Assembly: GCF_027942865.1 (NCBI RefSeq)
Contig: NC_134524.1
Coordinates: 2,764,536-2,828,535, forward strand
From: Odontesthes bonariensis
Taxonomy: Eukaryota; Chordata; Actinopteri; Atheriniformes; Atherinopsidae
Length of the DNA stretch: 64,000 bases
Reading direction: 5' to 3'
This document shows positions 44,026-54,100 of this stretch, piece after piece. The position numbers and the translations under genes were made by a program. Under the pieces are notes generated by a model. That model saw nothing but the letters and a program-made list of their open reading frames with translations, ran no database searches and was not told the DNA's origin. How positions within the stretch are numbered: the first letter of the stretch is position 1; every line of letters starts with the position of its first letter.

Positions 44026-44646
44026 AGACATGATTAGCCTGGTTAACATAGACTTTCAAATCTCTTCGAGATTCTGGTCTGACCAAGACCATAACGAATA
44101 CGATTCGAAATGGCCTGGTCAACCCGCCTCCCTCGGGTTGCTACTGGTTGTGGCCAGAAAAGGCTGTGCCTAAGCTTAAGTCAATCACACCACTCTTTCC
44201 TCTGACGTATGATTTAGCTACCAGCGGGGCTAACTGGGAGATTAAACTCTTAACAAAGTCAGTAGGGAGCAAGCCAGGCGAAAACGTCTTTCCTGTCAAG
44301 AAACGATTCAAGGGCTGTTCTTTGCTCGATTTTTAACGAGAATCTCCCGTCGAACACTTTCATTACAGCATCTACAGCAGTGTCAAAAGCTTGATGCTGC
44401 TCCATGTGATATTGAATGAAGCGCTTCCGTGTACAATCCATCGGTTGAGTGGCAGTTCAACCACGTCACTACCTTGAACCCGCCTTGGTTGGCGCTGCTC
44501 AAAGTTGATTGCTTCCCGACAAAGTGGGTGGAGTTCCCATTTTTTCGGGAACTCGAATCCACCTGAATGAGCAGTTTGCCTGAGTAAGTGTAGCAGAGCC
44601 GAAGGTGTTGCGTCACTGCGAGGGCGGAGCCTGGGTAAGACATGAT
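44026..44646 (-). mobile_element. Small element with 9-bp target duplication and helicase-like remnant
   Basis: Element 44035-44637 between AGACATGAT at 44026-44034 and 44638-44646. The minus strand encodes FSLKIEQRTALESFLDRKDV and, after a frame break, FGKSLISQLAPLVAKS. These resemble the Q-motif and Walker A region of RecQ-type helicase genes, with the Walker motif degraded. The superfamily is undetermined; the 9-bp duplication would fit a Mutator-like element. Confidence 0.6.
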
Positions 44647-45957
44647 GGCCTTCTTGACCTCTACCTTTGTAGGTTTTCCCGTGTTGATAGGTAGCTCTCT
44701 GTTTGCAGGTGGTATATCTGGAGGTGCCTCTGGGGCTGGTCTGTTTAATAGCTCATTAAAGTGTTCTGCCCATCTTCTAAGTTGCTGTTCTGTTGTTGTA
44801 AGTGGGTTGCCCTCTTCGTCCTTAACTGGTTTCTCTACTTGTTGGAATTTACCTGCTAGCTTTCTTGTCGTCATGTAGAGCTCCCTCAGGTTTCCCTTCC
44901 CTGCAGCTTCCTCTGCCTGCTTGGCTAGGTCCTCAAAGTGGTCTCTTTTGTCCTTTTTGATGCTCTTTTTAACTTCCTTGTCTGCTGCTGTGTAGGCCTC
45001 CTGTGCCCTTGCCTTCTCTGATCTTGTCCGGCTTGTGTTCAATACCTCTTTCTTTTGTTTCCTCCTTTCTAGCTTCTTCATAGTGTGGAAGGTCATCCAC
45101 TCCTTGTGATGTTGTTTCGTCTTGCCCAAGACCTCCAGCCAGCCCTTTGTGGCCTGTTGCCACTGGTTCTCAATATCTGTATCCTCCTCTTTAAAGAGTT
45201 CCTGCAGTGGCTGAAACCTGTTTGAAATGCTGAGTTTGAATGCTGTCTGGATGTCCTTATCCTTGAGCAGGCCTACATTGAATCTTTTACGTGGATTGGT
45301 GTTTGTGGAGTGTTTCTTCAGCCTCAGCCGTGCTGACGTCACAATAAGGTGGTGGTCTGATGACACATCTGCCCCCCTCATCACCCTTACATCACTCCAC
45401 AGCCGTCGGAACTTCCGGTTGATGCACATGTGGTCGATCTGGTTTTCTGTGACGTGGTCGGGTGATCTCCATGTGGCTTTGTGGATTCGTTTGTGCATAA
45501 AGATGCTGCCTCCTATCACTAGTTGATTGAGCGAACACAGATCTGCAAATCTTTCCCCATTCTCGTTCATCTTACCTAGCCCTTGTGTTCCCATTACCTC
45601 TTCATGGCCTGTGTTATCTGACCCTATCTTGGCATTGAGGTCGCCCATAAGTAAAGTGATGTCCTTGTTTCTACTTGTGTTTCTTGGATTCTTATCATCG
45701 GTGCTTCTGTAACTGTATTTTTCTAGATAAGGTAGTTGGCCCTACGCTAACCCTTTTTACCTTCGAGGTGAGGTGGTCCACATTTTGTCTGGCCTCTACC
45801 CTTTGACCTGTCCAGCATGGGTGACCCTGCCGGGGGTGCTAATCATTGAGGCACTCCCGCTGGCATAGCTCTTGGGGTCATTGAGACACGCAAGCCCTCA
45901 CACCGCTACAAGGCGTGGACGTTATGAGACGTTATTATCTATCTATCTATCTATCTG

Positions 45958-46265
45958 AAATATTGTAGCTCAAGTTCCTTTTCAGAGTTTCATCATGACA
46001 AAAAGAATTAGTAAAAGAGCAAAATGCAAGAGTTTACTGCTTAAAAAGCTGAACATGTGTAGAACACATCAGAGCACAGTGCTGATAGCTGAGGGCACTT
46101 ATAAACGCACCCTCAGTGTTCACGTTTGATCTGAGATATTGAGACCTGTGTGGCTCGGTCTGTCCAGCTCTAGATAGAATATGTTGGTTAGCGTAGGTTA
46201 GCTTAGAGAAATCTTTTGTGTGAACTTCAAAAGGATCTAAGTCTTCTTCCTCTCTGTCATTGCAG
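45958..46265 (+). other. Intron and splice acceptor before the 15-finger exon
   Basis: Ends with the pyrimidine-rich CTTCTTCCTCTCTGTCATTG and CAG at 46263-46265. No upstream exon is recognised. Confidence 0.55.
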
Positions 46266-47552
46266 AAACGTAGAGCCCAAGAGAGATCCAGATGGCACTG
46301 CTGTAAGGACTGTGGGAAAGTTATCAAACGATCAAATCTGAGGTATCATCAGATAATTCATACTGGAGAGAAGCCATACAGCTGTGGTCAGTGTGGGGCA
46401 GCTTTCACTACATTATTTCATCTAAAGAGACACCAACGCATTCACACAGGAGAGAAGCCATACAGCTGTGGTCAGTGTGAGGCAGCTTTCACTGAATTAG
46501 GTCACCTAAAGAGACACCAACGTATTCACACAGGAGAGAAGCCATACAGCTGTGGTCAGTGTGGGGCAGCTTTTACTACATTAGGTAGTCTAAAGGCACA
46601 CCAACGTATTCACACTGGAGAGAAGCCATACAGCTGTGGTCAGTGTGGGGCAGCTTTCACTGAATTAGGTAGTCTAAAGAGACACCAACGTATACACACA
46701 GGAGAGAAGCCATACAGCTGTGGTCAGTGTGGGGCAGCTTTCACTACATTATCTGATCTAAAGACACACCAACGTATTCACACAGGAGAGAAGCCATACA
46801 GCTGTGGTCAGTGTGGGGCAGCTTTCACTACATTAGGTAATCTAAAGACACACCAACGTTCTCACACTGCAGAGAAACCTTTCATCTGTGGTCAGTGTGG
46901 GGCAGCTTTCACTACATCATCTCATCTAAAGGCACACCAACGTATTCACACAGGAGAGAAACCTTTCATCTGTGGCCAGTGTGGGGCAGCTTTCACTACA
47001 TTATCTAGTGTAAAGAGACACCAACGTATTCACACAGGAGTGAAACCTTTCATCTGTGGTCAGTGTGGGGCAGCTTTCACTAGCTTAGGTAATCTAAAGA
47101 CACACCAACGTATTCACACAGGAGAGAAACCTTTCAGCTGTGGTCAGTGTGGGGCAGCTTTCACTACATTAGGTAGTCTAAAGAGACACCAACGTATTCA
47201 CACAGGAGAGAAGCCATACAGCTGTGGTCAGTGTGGGGCAGCTTTCACTGAATTAGGTAGTCTAAAGAGACACCAACGTATTCACACAGGAGAGAAGCCA
47301 TACAGCTGTGGTCAGTGTGGGGCAGCTTTCACTACATTATCTGATCTAAAGACACACCAACGTATTCACACAGGAGAGAAGCCATACAGCTGTGGTCAGT
47401 GTGGGGCAGCTTTCACTACATTAAATAATCTAAAGACACACCAACGCATTCACACAGGAGAGAAACCTTTCAGCTGTGGTCAGTGTAGGGCAGCTTTCAC
47501 TACATTATCTCATCTAAAGAGACACCAACGTAGTCACACTGCAGAGAAATGA
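46266..47552 (+). CDS. C2H2 zinc-finger protein, last exon, 15 fingers
   Basis: Paralogue of the 16-finger gene in the opposite orientation. After KRRAQERSRWHC come 15 fingers of 28 residues, ending HTAEK and TGA. Helix residues differ from those of the minus-strand paralogues: E at -1 is frequent (TELGSLKRH) and TTLSDLKTH recurs. Two finger pairs are repeated within the array (5-6 and 12-13), pointing to internal unit duplication. Departures from the consensus include CGQCEAAF in finger 3, CGQCRAAF in finger 15, a TGVKPF linker after finger 9 and TAEKPF after finger 7. The frame enters through a splice acceptor; the first codon seen without splicing would be TTG, so this is not the protein start. 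A candidate ATTAAA poly(A) signal lies at 48037-48042. Confidence 0.9.
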   Translation, partial: KRRAQERSRWHCCKDCGKVIKRSNLRYHQIIHTGEKPYSCGQCGAAFTTLFHLKRHQRIHTGEKPYSCGQCEAAFTELGHLKRHQRIHTGEKPYSCGQCGAAFTTLGSLKAHQRIHTGEKPYSCGQCGAAFTELGSLKRHQRIHTGEKPYSCGQCGAAFTTLSDLKTHQRIHTGEKPYSCGQCGAAFTTLGNLKTHQRSHTAEKPFICGQCGAAFTTSSHLKAHQRIHTGEKPFICGQCGAAFTTLSSVKRHQRIHTGVKPFICGQCGAAFTSLGNLKTHQRIHTGEKPFSCGQCGAAFTTLGSLKRHQRIHTGEKPYSCGQCGAAFTELGSLKRHQRIHTGEKPYSCGQCGAAFTTLSDLKTHQRIHTGEKPYSCGQCGAAFTTLNNLKTHQRIHTGEKPFSCGQCRAAFTTLSHLKRHQRSHTAEK

Positions 47553-48036
47553 TTAGCTGAAATCAACAACAATTTTTACGGCAGATAAGCAAACATTCAC
47601 CTGGGAGCAGCAACAGGAACTACCAATCAGAAGCCTTGCCTTTGTTCAGATTAAAAATCTTCTTTGTGGATTACCACCTTCTCTTATCAGGTCTTTAGTT
47701 CTTAATGTTCTGTGGGGAGCACATGTTTGAAGAACCATTGAAAGTGCTTTATAATTTGTTGGGATTGCTTTAACTGGGGACGGATCTCCCGACGTTCAAG
47801 ACAAACATGGCATCAATTGTGAGTTGATGGACAGAACAAAATGCAGTCTGTTTGAAAGTAGAAACATGTTTATTCTGTTATACTGCACATATTTGTTTTG
47901 TTTAAAGTTAAGATCCACAAAGTAGCTTTGCACCAGCTGTTGGTATTTCTGTAAACCTCTGAAGAAGCAATATATCATTTCAGTTTGATGTGAAGTCGAG
48001 CTTTACACTCGTCTGTATTTCATTGTTCTGCATTTC

Positions 48037-48042
48037 ATTAAA
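48037..48042 (+). terminator. Candidate poly(A) signal of the 15-finger gene
   Basis: ATTAAA about 490 nt after the stop codon, conserved in position after all three zinc-finger genes. Confidence 0.45.
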
Positions 48043-48236
48043 GGTCAGATGTTAACTTTTCTCATGCTTTTCATGTTCTTGCTACACAGATATTTTTAAA
48101 GAAAATGTGTATTTGGTTACGAGGGAAAGTTGACCCTTATCATCTTCCCCAAAGACCCAGAAATCTTTAACGCAGTCTGAAAAAGGTTTGGAGTTGTTCC
48201 CTGTACTTCCCAGACAGCTGTATGATGCTCATGACT

Positions 48237-50176
48237 TAAGCTATGGTCCTGGCTGAACAGTAAGTAGCCACCAGAAATGCAAGACAGTCGCTGTAGCCAC
48301 TGAATGTTATGCAGGACGGTCTTCCTGAATGCAGATGGTCATCAGTGAAGTCACCTCCCCCGAATGAACCCCGTCATGTTGTGTATATGTGGCGAAACAT
48401 GGCGAGCCAGCCGGGGGGGCTGTTAGCGTGACAGAGACTGTCTCTCAGTCAGAGACCAACCTCAGAAGTTAAACCCAGTTTGTAACTGAGCTGACTCACA
48501 GTGGAAGTCACACGTTAGATCTGGTTCTCAGGGAGTGTTTCCTGCTGAGATCCAGCCGTGTCTGATCAGTGCTGCAGTTTCTTGTTTTGCATTATTCTCT
48601 CCTCTTACTCAGACTACACCTGAAACTAATCAAAAGCAGGAAGCAGCATGAAGAATTGTCACATCAGCCAATTCAAATAAGTAATAACAAGTGCTTGAAA
48701 AAGGCAAATGAATGAAGGGACGTAAAAATGAGGAAAATCCCCTCAGTCCCCAGAAGTCTTTCTGGGGTTCCTGCTGCCAAAGCACACTGAGCGCTGCTTC
48801 TGTGCTTCAGTGTTTTTCAGGAGTTTGTGTTCACTTTTTCCACCTCCGTAATGATCTGTAAAACTGAAGGTTGTTGAAGAACACAGTGCTGGATCCAAAC
48901 AATAGTGTAATGTTCCAATCTGACCTTCTGGTGGCAGCGTCGTCTCACTGGGGATTTCTCATTGATTCTTTTAAAAGCTGCAATCAGCGTCAGATATTCA
49001 TGATCTGAAGGGGATGAACTCCTGTGCTTCTGCAGAATACCTGAGTTTCCTCCGGTGTGACCATCAAGTTAGTGTTTTTCACCATATATATTTATATTTA
49101 CACTAACTTATAGATTTAATCTGCTGTAACTCCTGGTTAAATGGAGGTTTTCCTCTTTCTTTAACTGCAGAATTCCACCGTAATATAATTCTAGTTCAAA
49201 AAATAAAATGATAAACTCATGTGTCGGCTTTAGTTATTTATAAATGTAGATTGATGATACATATTGGATGGAAGCTTTTGACTCCGGATGAAATGTTTTG
49301 GGTTCAGGTGGAACCGAACCAGGTCAGCACCATTATCCCAGAATTCTTTGCATCTTCTTCAGATTTTCTGTGTGAAAACAGAGACCTCTGAAACATGTTT
49401 CTGAGCTGGTGTGGATGCTGCTGGAAGGACCTCTGCTGGTCACTCTGGTAGGTTTTCACATCTGTTATGATGCGTAACCGTAGCAATGGGAAAGTTGTTC
49501 ACCTGTTGGTGCAGCTAACTGAGCTTCACAAAAGCCCAAGAAATGGCTGGAAAAATACCCCAAATCTGGATGAGCTGAAGAGGAGACGTCTAGGATGCAG
49601 AGCAGGAACAACCTGGAGGAAAAGGAGGAGGAAGTTTAAAGCATTTCTTCCCTCGATCATCAGGGGAAATGTGAGGTCCCTGGTGGATAAGACAACTACA
49701 TGCACCAACTACACACTGAAAGGTTGAATCCTAAACTTTCTCTTTTCATTTTCTTTTCATAGGGACTGAGTTCAAGCCTTTTCCAGGTTCCACTCAATCT
49801 TTTTCAGTGTTCAAAGTTTGAAACCAACGAGTCTGAGACTTTATTGGGATACAGAGCATGAGACAGAACACCGAGCAGCTGAACAAAGCAGAGACAGTTG
49901 ATGAGCAAAGCTGCTTCACAGAAAACATGTTGGAAGACTAAAAGATAGTGTCTGTGCTCATCAGTCTCAGGTAAAAAGTGCCAAGAAAGCAGCACAAAGC
50001 AGCGGAGGCATCGCTCAGAGGGGCAATAAACTGCTTTGGGACTCAGATCATATGTTCAAGTCCTGTGAGAGCTGCTCAAAGAGTTTAAATGTCTCCAGGT
50101 TTTAGAGGCCAAAGCAAAGAGTGAAAGGCTTTAAGGTGGAAAGAGTGCACATTTTAATAAAGACGGATTAATTGAG
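48237..50176. other. Non-coding spacer (copy of 166-2108)
   Basis: No gene recognised; counterpart of the left-copy spacer, with scattered substitutions. Confidence 0.6.
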
Positions 50177-50181
50177 ATTCC

Positions 50182-50633
50182 TGTACAAAAGGCCCCTCTG
50201 TTTCAGTTCTTTCTACGTCTGAATAAGGCTGTTTTAGTTTAATGCGTTATTTGGTTGTAGTTTCGGAGTGTCCACCAGGGGGCACTGCAGCCTGTTATGT
50301 GCTCGTACCGCCAGTAGAGTTAGACATGGTCTCAGAAGTTCGTTTCTCCTGGTGAATGCTTCATGCAAAGTGTGTGTGATTCCTGTCAAGTGTGCGTTTA
50401 TGCAGAAAGACCACACAGACACACCTATATAATACGTGTCACACCTTTTGTCATCCTGTATTCATCTGATGTTCAATACAAACCTAAACGTCAACCCTTG
50501 CCTCCTCATTCTCTCCATCCATCTGCACATTCATCCTGGCCCAAGTAGTGCTCTGGCCGGCACTCCAGAGTAGTGACAGCTTAACTCCTAAAATAGAGCC
50601 CATACAGTCCTTTACTTCATTTCCTCCACAACA
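50182..50633 (+). repeat. 5' LTR of the BEL/Pao element
   Basis: 452 bp starting TGTACAAAAGGCCCCTCTGT and ending CTCCACAACA. A TATATAAT at about 50427-50434 is the likely promoter element. Confidence 0.95.
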
Positions 50634-50638
50634 ATAAA

Positions 50639-50656
50639 TGGTCCTTCGAGCCGGAT
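50639..50656 (+). promoter_or_regulatory. Primer-binding site, tRNA-Tyr type
   Basis: TGGTCCTTCGAGCCGGAT, 5 nt after the LTR, is complementary to the 3' end of vertebrate tRNA-Tyr (TCCGGCTCGAAGGA plus CCA) as I know it. Confidence 0.8.
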
Positions 50657-50678
50657 AAGCTGTCTCTGCCCTCTCAAG

Positions 50679-51107
50679 ATGGATGATGTTCAGGATTTTG
50701 CAGCCCTCGGTGCACGCCCTCGACGCAATGTACGCCTGCCCCTTCGTTATGAAGACTATGAGATCGATCTACCCAGGCATGAGGTGCGTCACCCTGAGGA
50801 TGGTGAGATAACACTACCACTAGTTGGCGCTACCTATGCCCCTGCCCTTCCCCCCATGTTTGAACATCATAGCGAGCTCTCACCAGGCTATGCCACACAT
50901 ATGAGGGCAGAACTACAGGAGATGCAACGTGAGAGACATCTGCTTCAGAAATCCCAGGAACGGATGAAAGCGGGATTGGAGGATTTTCAGGCCCTTTATG
51001 CCAGTATGCAGCAGCTGCTGAACCGTGCTGAGAGTCTGCAGCATTCCCCCTCACCAGTGGTTGCTGCAGTTCCCTACCACCCCGTCTCTACCCCCACCCC
51101 CAGTTGA
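50679..51107 (+). CDS. BEL/Pao gag, N-terminal part (frame 1)
   Basis: 142 codons from ATG at 50679. Contains an acidic start and a charged helical or coiled-coil segment (about residues 65-125, rich in E, Q, R and L). It ends at a TGA in a proline-rich, C-run-containing stretch (51075-51107). The rest of gag continues in another frame that is already open from 51025. Because the break falls in the gag N-terminus and in homopolymeric C runs, it looks like an indel rather than a gag-pol frameshift. Confidence 0.8.
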   Translation: MDDVQDFAALGARPRRNVRLPLRYEDYEIDLPRHEVRHPEDGEITLPLVGATYAPALPPMFEHHSELSPGYATHMRAELQEMQRERHLLQKSQERMKAGLEDFQALYASMQQLLNRAESLQHSPSPVVAAVPYHPVSTPTPS

Positions 51108-54100
51108 GTTTAAAGAGGAACCGGTACCCAGTCCAGTTGTAGATCGTCTGGATATCATGATGATTGAGCTTCAGAACCTGAAGAGGGAGTCTTTGGCTGC
51201 ACAGCAGAGCCGTATTAACCCACCCTTTGTGCCCAAGCCAATGGTCTCACCCCAGCCCAAGACTACCCTTCCTCCAGTGCCACCCCCTAGAGCAAACCCC
51301 CAGCCCGCTGTATTATTGCATCCACCCCCTCCGGATTCAGGGTGGAGGTCATCACAGGCCCAGAGACCCCCGAGACCAGTCGCAGTTTCAGAGTTCACCT
51401 ACAGGGGGCCTCGACCAAGCATTCCCAAGCTATTGCACAGGGATCCTGGGGAATTTGCAAGGCTGAAGATGGCACTGGAGAACTTGTTGCCTCCTGAGAG
51501 CTCAGAGCTCTTCAAGTATCAAGTCTTGTTAGACCACCTGCACCTGGAGGAGGCAAAGTTAATAGCTGATGCCTACCTTCACTCTACCACCCCCTTCAGT
51601 GACACCATGAATGCTCTCAATGAGAAGCTGGGTCAGCCCCACCAGCTTGCCCTGAGAAGAATCGCAGCGGTGATGGACTCACCTGACATCCGCAGAGGGG
51701 ATGTGGTGGCATTCGAGCGGTTTGCCCTCCAGATACAGTCACTTGTTGGTATGTTAAAGACTTTAGGCCATGATGGTGAAGTTGAGCTTCAATGCGGCTC
51801 TCACGTGGCTCGACTCCTGAGTAAGCTTCCCACAGAGCAGAGAGCGGAGTTTCGTCGGTGCATGTTCAACCGCTCTGGCCAAACGTACACCCTAGAAGAC
51901 CTAGCCACATGGTTGAAGTACGAGTCGTGGTGTCAGGATTTTGACGGCCTGCCCACTCAGCGAGGTGCTAAAGAGAAGCCTGATACCAGACCCCCTAAGC
52001 GCTCCACCACTGTGCTCCATGGGGCAAAAGGCTCACCCCTGCCACCAGCTAACACCCCTAGCAAGCCAAAGCAGCAGCCATACTGTGCTTACTGTGACAA
52101 CCGTGCTCACCACCTGAGTCAGTGTACAGAGGTCATCAAGCTAAGCCAAGAACAGCTCACTGACTGGATCAAGGCCAACAAGAGGTGCTGGCGCTGTGCA
52201 CGGTCCCATCAGGCAGCACAGTGCACCCTTAAGAAGCCCTGTAACATTTGTCAGGGTCACCACCTGCAGGTTCTTCACCAAGTTAACTGTAGGCCACAGA
52301 GGTCACCTGTTCCAGCTGCTGTTGCCACTCCGGGAAATGAGAATTCCACTGGTGTTCTGTACCTCGACCGACCGACAGAGAGCGGTAGAGTCCTGCTAAA
52401 GGTCGTCCCAGTCATCCTTCACCATAATGGCAAGGCTCTGAGCACCCATGCTGTCTTGGACGACGGGTCCGAGAGGACCATGCTGCTGCCCACCGCTGCC
52501 CGGAAGCTAAACCTCCAGGGCACTCCCGAGAGACTTCCTCTGCGCACCATTAGACAAGATGTGCAGACCCTACAGGGTGCATGTGTTTCCTTTGACATCT
52601 CCACTGGTGGTGAACCTAAGCAGAAGTATAGGGTCGCTAACGCCTTCACCGCCACCCGCATTGACTTAGCTGAGCACAGTTACCCAGTTGAGTCACTTCA
52701 GCGGAAGTATAAGCACCTCCGAGGCCTGCCCATCCAGCCCTTCATGAAGGTCAAACCCCTACTACTCATCGGAAGCGACCACCCACAGCTTATCACTCCA
52801 ACCGAAGCTGTCCGTCTTGGCCCCCCAGGTGGTCCCGCTGCAATGCGCACCAGATTAGGGTGGACATTACAGGGTCCCTCCAGTCTCATCTGTTCTTCCT
52901 CCTCACCACAACAGTGTCTCCTCACAACCACCACAGCCCCTCAGGTCAGTGAGCTACTGAAACACGTAGAGAAGCTATGGCAGGCAGATGTTATTCCAGT
53001 GAAGGAAGGCAAGATAGTTACCCGCTCAAGAGAGGATAATTACGCTGTTGACCTGCTTGAGCTCAAGACAGTTCGTGTGGATGTAGAGGGTACCCTCCGC
53101 TACGCCACCCCGCTTCTTCGCCGTAAGAACATGCCACCCCTCAAGGCTACCCCTGCTGCTGTCCTGCCCAGTCTGAGAGGCGTAGAGAGGCGCCTGCAAA
53201 AGGACCCTGAGCGAGCTAAGATTTACAGCACAGAAATAGAGAAGTTGATCCATGCAGGTTCTGTGGTGAAGTTGTCCCCTTCAGAAGTTACCCAGTCAGA
53301 GGAGTCGTGGTACATCCCACACCACCTTGTTAGCCACAATGGCAAACATCGCCTTGTGTTCAACTGTTCATTCCAGTTTCAGGGCCAAACCCTTAATGAC
53401 CAGCTCCTACCTGGCCCTGCCTTAAGTGCATCCCTCCTCGGTGTCCTCCTGCGGTTCCGGGAGCATGCGGTGGCAGTCAGTGGCGACATAAAAGGCATGT
53501 TCCACCAGATTCGCCTTCGCCCTGAGGACCGCTCCCTCCTCCGTTTTGTGTGGCGCGACCTACACCCAGAAGAACCGGTTGCAGTGTTCGAGTGGCAAGT
53601 TCTTCCTTTCGGCACAACTTGTAGCCCTTGTTGTGCGACTTACGCCTTGCAGCGCCACACAAAGAACCACGCCCAAGCCGATGATCAGCTCCATCATTCT
53701 GTTGGACAGTGCTTCTATGTCGATAACCTTCTCCAGAGTGTGCCCACCCCAGAAGAAGCACGGGGCTTGGTAGACAAGTTAAGAGCCCTCTTGTCTACTG
53801 CTGGATTTGTCCTCCGTCAGTGGGCTAGTAACGAACCCAGCGCTATCAGCCACCTCCCCGAAGACCTCAGATCCACCAGTGCAGAATTGTGGCTTGCCCA
53901 AGAAAAGACAGACACTTCTGAACCAACTTTGGGCCTTAGCTGGCACTTCCCCATCGACACCTTGACCTACAAGCACCGCCCTATCAGCTATGGCGTCCCC
54001 ACCATGAGGAACATCTATAAAGTCCTCGCAAGCCAATACGACCCCTTAGGCTTCATCCTTCCTTACACCACCCGGGCCAAAATGCTGGTGAGACGCCTTT

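Larger units (their letters stand above)
41926..45725 (-). pseudogene. RTE-like ORF2 (endonuclease, reverse transcriptase), interrupted
   Basis: Reading minus from 45725: endonuclease C-terminal part (LLMGDLNAKIGSDN, TENQIDHMCINRKF, VSSDHHLIVTSARL), a lysine-rich linker, then after insertions LKNGKSAGPDEVPAEAL, AGFRKNRSCADQFASL, INFIDYEKAFDSIDRDTLW, GVRQGCLLSPFLF and LDFANDLALLSH, and a C-terminus with KSVLLYGSETW and GRPKNSWRTDTEEEM to TGA at 41926. The catalytic motif reads FAND instead of FADD, so the first catalytic aspartate is lost. The 5' endonuclease part is missing. Frames break at 42976, 42640, 43195-43870 and 44035-44637. Confidence 0.85.
41905..45957. mobile_element. RTE-like LINE with 5' inversion (twin-priming structure)
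   Basis: From about 41905 to 45725 the LINE coding region reads on the minus strand. From 45726 the 3' tail reads on the plus strand (ending CACGCAAGCCCTCACACC, then TATC repeats at 45936-45956). The inverted coding part ends at the ORF stop, where the tail should start; this is the arrangement produced when a LINE is primed twice during integration. Two small DNA elements later inserted into the coding part. Confidence 0.75.
41232..48236 (+). repeat. Oppositely oriented copy of the zinc-finger block
   Basis: 41232-41325 and 46030-48236 are the reverse complement of 8616-6243 in the left copy. Between them, 4.7 kb absent from the other two copies holds LINE sequence (L2 tail, RTE-like). Together with the minus-strand gene at 61033 it forms a convergent zinc-finger pair. 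Confidence 0.9.

Noticed and set aside
46260-46265. Start codon of the 15-finger gene at 46260 (and the equivalents at 8303 and 61485)
   Set aside because: The codon is TTG and is part of the splice acceptor TTGCAG, so the frame is entered by splicing.
51025-51107. Programmed gag-pol frameshift in the BEL/Pao element
   Set aside because: The overlap lies in the N-terminal part of gag, upstream of the DUF1759 domain and zinc knuckles, not between gag and pol.
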